From: Actinomycetospora chibensis
GTDB taxonomy: Bacteria; Actinomycetota; Actinomycetes; Mycobacteriales; Pseudonocardiaceae
Assembly: GCF_028737215.1 (NCBI RefSeq)
Contig: NZ_JAQZAM010000009.1
Coordinates: 1-64,000, forward strand
DNA: 64,000 nucleotides
Direction of reading: 5' to 3'
Part shown: piece by piece, positions 61,906-64,000 of the stretch
Layout: each line of letters begins with the position of its first letter
Position numbering within the stretch: the stretch's first letter is position 1
Program-made: the position numbers and the translations under genes
Notes under the pieces: model-generated
What the model was told of the DNA's origin: nothing
The model's database searches: none
Seen by the model: only the letters and a program-made list of their open reading frames with translations

Positions 61906-62078
61906 CCCCGCGCCGACCTCCGGCGTTCGTCGTTCTGCTGCGTGCCGTCGTAGGCCTCGCGTGAGGTCCACGGGGAGGAGACGCGCGGGGACGTCGCCCA
62001 TGACGGTGACGGTCACCGGTTCGGCCGATCGCTGCAGGACAGACTGCGCCGGACGGGTGAGGGGGGTGGTCAGGGGCG

Positions 62079-63788
62079 ATGCCGCAGGACGACGGGCAGG
62101 TCGGTGACGCCTCCGACCCCGCCGACGGCAGTGCCGACGCCCGTGCGGAGGCCGCTGCCGACGCCGCTGCCGACACCGGCGGACGTCCCGGGGAGGACCT
62201 GCGCAGCGACGCCGAGCTCATCGCCCGCCTGCGCGGCCGCGGCGCGGACCGGGACTCGACCGACGCCTTCGCGACGCTCTACGGGCGCCACCAGGAGGCC
62301 GCGCGCGCCCTGGCCCGCCAGCTCGCCCGCTCCCCCGCGGACGCCGACGACCTCGTGGCGGGCGCGTTCACACGCCTGCTCGAGATCCTGCGCGCCGGCC
62401 GCGGGCCCACCGAGGCGTTCCGGGCGTACCTGTTGACCTCGGTGCGGCACCTCGCCTACGACCGCAGCCGCGCCGAGCGTCGCCTGGACCTCACCGACGA
62501 CATCGCCGACGTCCACGGCATCGACCCCGACGGCACGATCGTCCCGTTCACCGACCCCGCGCTCGCGGGGTTCGAGCGGACCCTCGCCGCGCGGGCGTTC
62601 ACGACGCTGCCCGAGCGCTGGCAGGCGGTGCTCTGGCACATCGAGGTCGAGGGCGACAGCCCGGCCGACATCGCGCCGCTGTTCGGCCTGACCCCCAACG
62701 CCGTCTCCGCGCTGGGCTACCGCGCGCGGGAGGGGCTGCGGCAGGCCTACCTGCAGGAGCACCTCGCGTCCGGTTCCGGGCGGTGGGACCGGCGGCACCG
62801 CGAGACCGGCGAGAAGCTCGGCGCCTACACCCGCGGCGGGCTCGCCCGCCGGGAGGCGCAGCGGGTCGAGGCGCACCTGGCCGAGTGCGACGAGTGCCGC
62901 GCGCTCGCCGACGAGCTGCGCGACGTCAACGCCGGCATGATCCGCTCCGTCGTGGCGCCGCTCGTGCTCGGCGCCGGGCTCGTCGGCTACCTGGCCTCCC
63001 GCGGCTCCACCGGCCCCCTGGCCTTCGACGCGAGCACGGGCGAGCTCGCCGTCGCCGGGGGTGGCGCGCTGGGCGTGCTCGGGGCGCTCACCGGGATCAC
63101 CGCCGCGCCGCGCCCGGCCGCGCCGACCCGGATCGGTGTCGCCGGCGCCCTCGGCCTCGCGGGCGTGGTGAGCGTCGCCGCGTTCGTCGTCGGCGACGTC
63201 GTCGAGCCACCGGCGTCGCCGCCGCAGGCCGCCCCCGGCCTCGCCCTGCCGCCGCTCGCGCTGCTGCCGCCGCGGCTGCCCGGGGTGCCGGTCGCGCCCC
63301 CGGTGTCCCCGCCGCCAGCCCCCCACGATCCCGCCCTGGCCGTGCCCGATCTCGCCGACCCCGGGGCCGGTGCCGGCGCCGGGGAGGCGGGGGGCGCCGG
63401 GGAGGCGGGGGGCGCCGGGGGCACCGGGGGCCGGGTCACGGCGATGGTCTCCGCGGGAGCCGTGTCCCCGGGGTCGGGACGCGCCACTGCGAGGTCGTCG
63501 TCGGACCCGACCCCGAGGGCCGCCGAGCGGACTCCGACGCGTTCCTCGGACCGGATCCCAGCGCGCTCCCCCGCTCGGTCCGCGCCGGCGATGGCGGCAG
63601 GGCCGGACGGGGAGTCCGCGGCGCGCGCCTCCGGCGCGGCACTGGTGGTCCCCGCCCCGGAGCGCAGCCGCCGGGCGGACGCGCCCGACTGCACCGTGAC
63701 GACCCGCCTGCCGGTGCTGGGATCCGCGGGCCTGGTCTGCCCGATCGGCCGTGCGGAGCGGGAGGCGTCACTAGACTCGCGTCGATGA
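62079..63788 (+). CDS. ECF sigma factor fused to zinc-finger anti-sigma-like membrane tail
   Basis: A 569-residue protein combining regulator and tether. Sigma region 2 lies at ~60-130 (DADDLVAGAFTRLLEILRA, RAYLLTSVRHLAYDRSR), region 4 at ~175-228 (LPERWQAVLWHIEVEGDSPADIAPLFG and YRAREGLRQAYLQEHL). The linked zf-HC2-type zinc site is HLAECDEC (His266, Cys270, Cys273), the usual anti-sigma signature. Three hydrophobic segments follow at ~288-307, ~325-342 and ~351-373, then ~195 residues rich in Pro, Gly, Ala, Arg and Ser with two late cysteines. This is the architecture of large actinobacterial ECF52/53-like proteins. The stop overlaps the GtrA start (ATGA). Confidence 0.88.
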   Translation: MPQDDGQVGDASDPADGSADARAEAAADAAADTGGRPGEDLRSDAELIARLRGRGADRDSTDAFATLYGRHQEAARALARQLARSPADADDLVAGAFTRLLEILRAGRGPTEAFRAYLLTSVRHLAYDRSRAERRLDLTDDIADVHGIDPDGTIVPFTDPALAGFERTLAARAFTTLPERWQAVLWHIEVEGDSPADIAPLFGLTPNAVSALGYRAREGLRQAYLQEHLASGSGRWDRRHRETGEKLGAYTRGGLARREAQRVEAHLAECDECRALADELRDVNAGMIRSVVAPLVLGAGLVGYLASRGSTGPLAFDASTGELAVAGGGALGVLGALTGITAAPRPAAPTRIGVAGALGLAGVVSVAAFVVGDVVEPPASPPQAAPGLALPPLALLPPRLPGVPVAPPVSPPPAPHDPALAVPDLADPGAGAGAGEAGGAGEAGGAGGTGGRVTAMVSAGAVSPGSGRATARSSSDPTPRAAERTPTRSSDRIPARSPARSAPAMAAGPDGESAARASGAALVVPAPERSRRADAPDCTVTTRLPVLGSAGLVCPIGRAEREASLDSRR

Positions 63789-64000
63789 CCGAGCACCGGA
63801 CGCGCGGCGTGCCGCTGCTGCGGGCATGGCCACGACAGGGGTGGCTCGGCCGGCTCGCGGAGCGTCACGGCGAGCTCTTCAAGTTCGCGGCCGTCGGGGC
63901 GATCACGTTCGTCGTGGACACCGCGGTGTTCGTCACCGCCAAGTCGACGGTGCTCGAGCCCAAGCCCGTCACCGCCAAGGTCGTCGCGGTGCTCGTGGCG
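63785..64000 (+). CDS. GtrA-family membrane protein (5' part, cut by window edge)
   Basis: The first 72 codons are inside the window. After a basic start (TEHRTRGVPLLRAWPRQGWL) comes FKFAAVGAITFVVDTAVFV, the GtrA opening helix. GtrA proteins flip or carry lipid-linked sugars for envelope glycosylation. The ATG overlaps the sigma factor stop (ATGA), so the two are translated together. M. tuberculosis has a GtrA gene (Rv3277) next to purK. Confidence 0.88.
   Translation, partial: MTEHRTRGVPLLRAWPRQGWLGRLAERHGELFKFAAVGAITFVVDTAVFVTAKSTVLEPKPVTAKVVAVLVA

Noticed and set aside
60958-62016. Longer form of the degenerate GGDEF protein starting at GTG 62016
   Set aside because: The extra 37 residues are Arg-rich without conservation and would leave only 62 bp for the divergent sigma promoter; ATG 61905 is preferred but not proven.

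Overview
This is chromosomal DNA of a very high-GC actinobacterium. GTG and TTG starts are common, and strong GGAGG-type ribosome sites alternate with genes that look leaderless. Gene content and order follow the Mycobacterium tuberculosis block from the SRAP-protein gene and aroA through secA, hpf, lpqB-mtrB-mtrA-tmk-ahcY, manA, manB, whiB2, fbiA-fbiB, wbbL, rmlD, fadE25, purE-purK and gtrA. The absence of mycolic-acid loci and the presence of several extra genes point to a mycolate-free relative such as a Pseudonocardiaceae member (Pseudonocardia or Actinomycetospora type). That placement is inference from synteny, not from a search. No tRNA, rRNA, insertion sequence, prophage or CRISPR array was seen.

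Layout. Positions 1-6146: epoxide hydrolase with a divergent WYL regulator, a hydrolase/SRAP pair, aroA and rsgA. Positions 6147-8900: a P-loop kinase divergent from a remarkable photolyase-like protein whose two domains are in swapped order, followed by a DUF5710/NERD-like protein. Positions 8926-11814: DUF6912, patatin and wax-ester synthase genes, facing an SpoU rRNA/tRNA methyltransferase. Positions 12775-23558: a small unknown gene facing the long leftward series secA, hpf, comF-like, lpqB, mtrB, mtrA and tmk, which covers protein export, ribosome hibernation and the MtrAB envelope-growth signalling system. Positions 23687-30062: ahcY, an acyl-CoA synthetase, an amino-acid permease and a cation transporter. 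Positions 30110-34829: the mannose block (manA, SIS-domain protein, Trm112-like protein, manB, DUF3499). Positions 34932-40931: degenerate metallopeptidase, VOC protein, a 1195-residue membrane glycosyltransferase, whiB and a site-2 protease. Positions 40974-43907: F420 biosynthesis (fbiA, fbiB) coupled to a Nudix gene. Positions 43956-49758: DNA glycosylase, sugar-nucleotide transferase, WbbL rhamnosyltransferase, TPR protein and RmlD. Positions 50129-54616: LytR-CpsA-Psr ligase, TIGR03089 protein, SGNH hydrolase and a DUF805 membrane protein. Positions 54723-64000: fadE25, an inserted glycosyltransferase/FAD-monooxygenase/TetR cassette, purE-purK, a degenerate GGDEF protein, an ECF sigma factor carrying its own anti-sigma-like membrane tail, and the start of a GtrA gene.

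How it works together. Most genes serve the actinobacterial envelope. manA, manB and the nucleotidyltransferase supply activated mannose. rmlD and wbbL make the rhamnosyl linker between peptidoglycan and arabinogalactan, and the LCP protein probably attaches that glycan. MtrA/MtrB/LpqB and WhiB tie growth and division to the wall, and SecA exports proteins. The most novel items are the domain-swapped Fe-S-type photolyase relative with its compact bidirectional promoter, the self-contained sigma/anti-sigma protein beside a decayed GGDEF protein, and the CCUCC-rich tandem repeat in front of manA.
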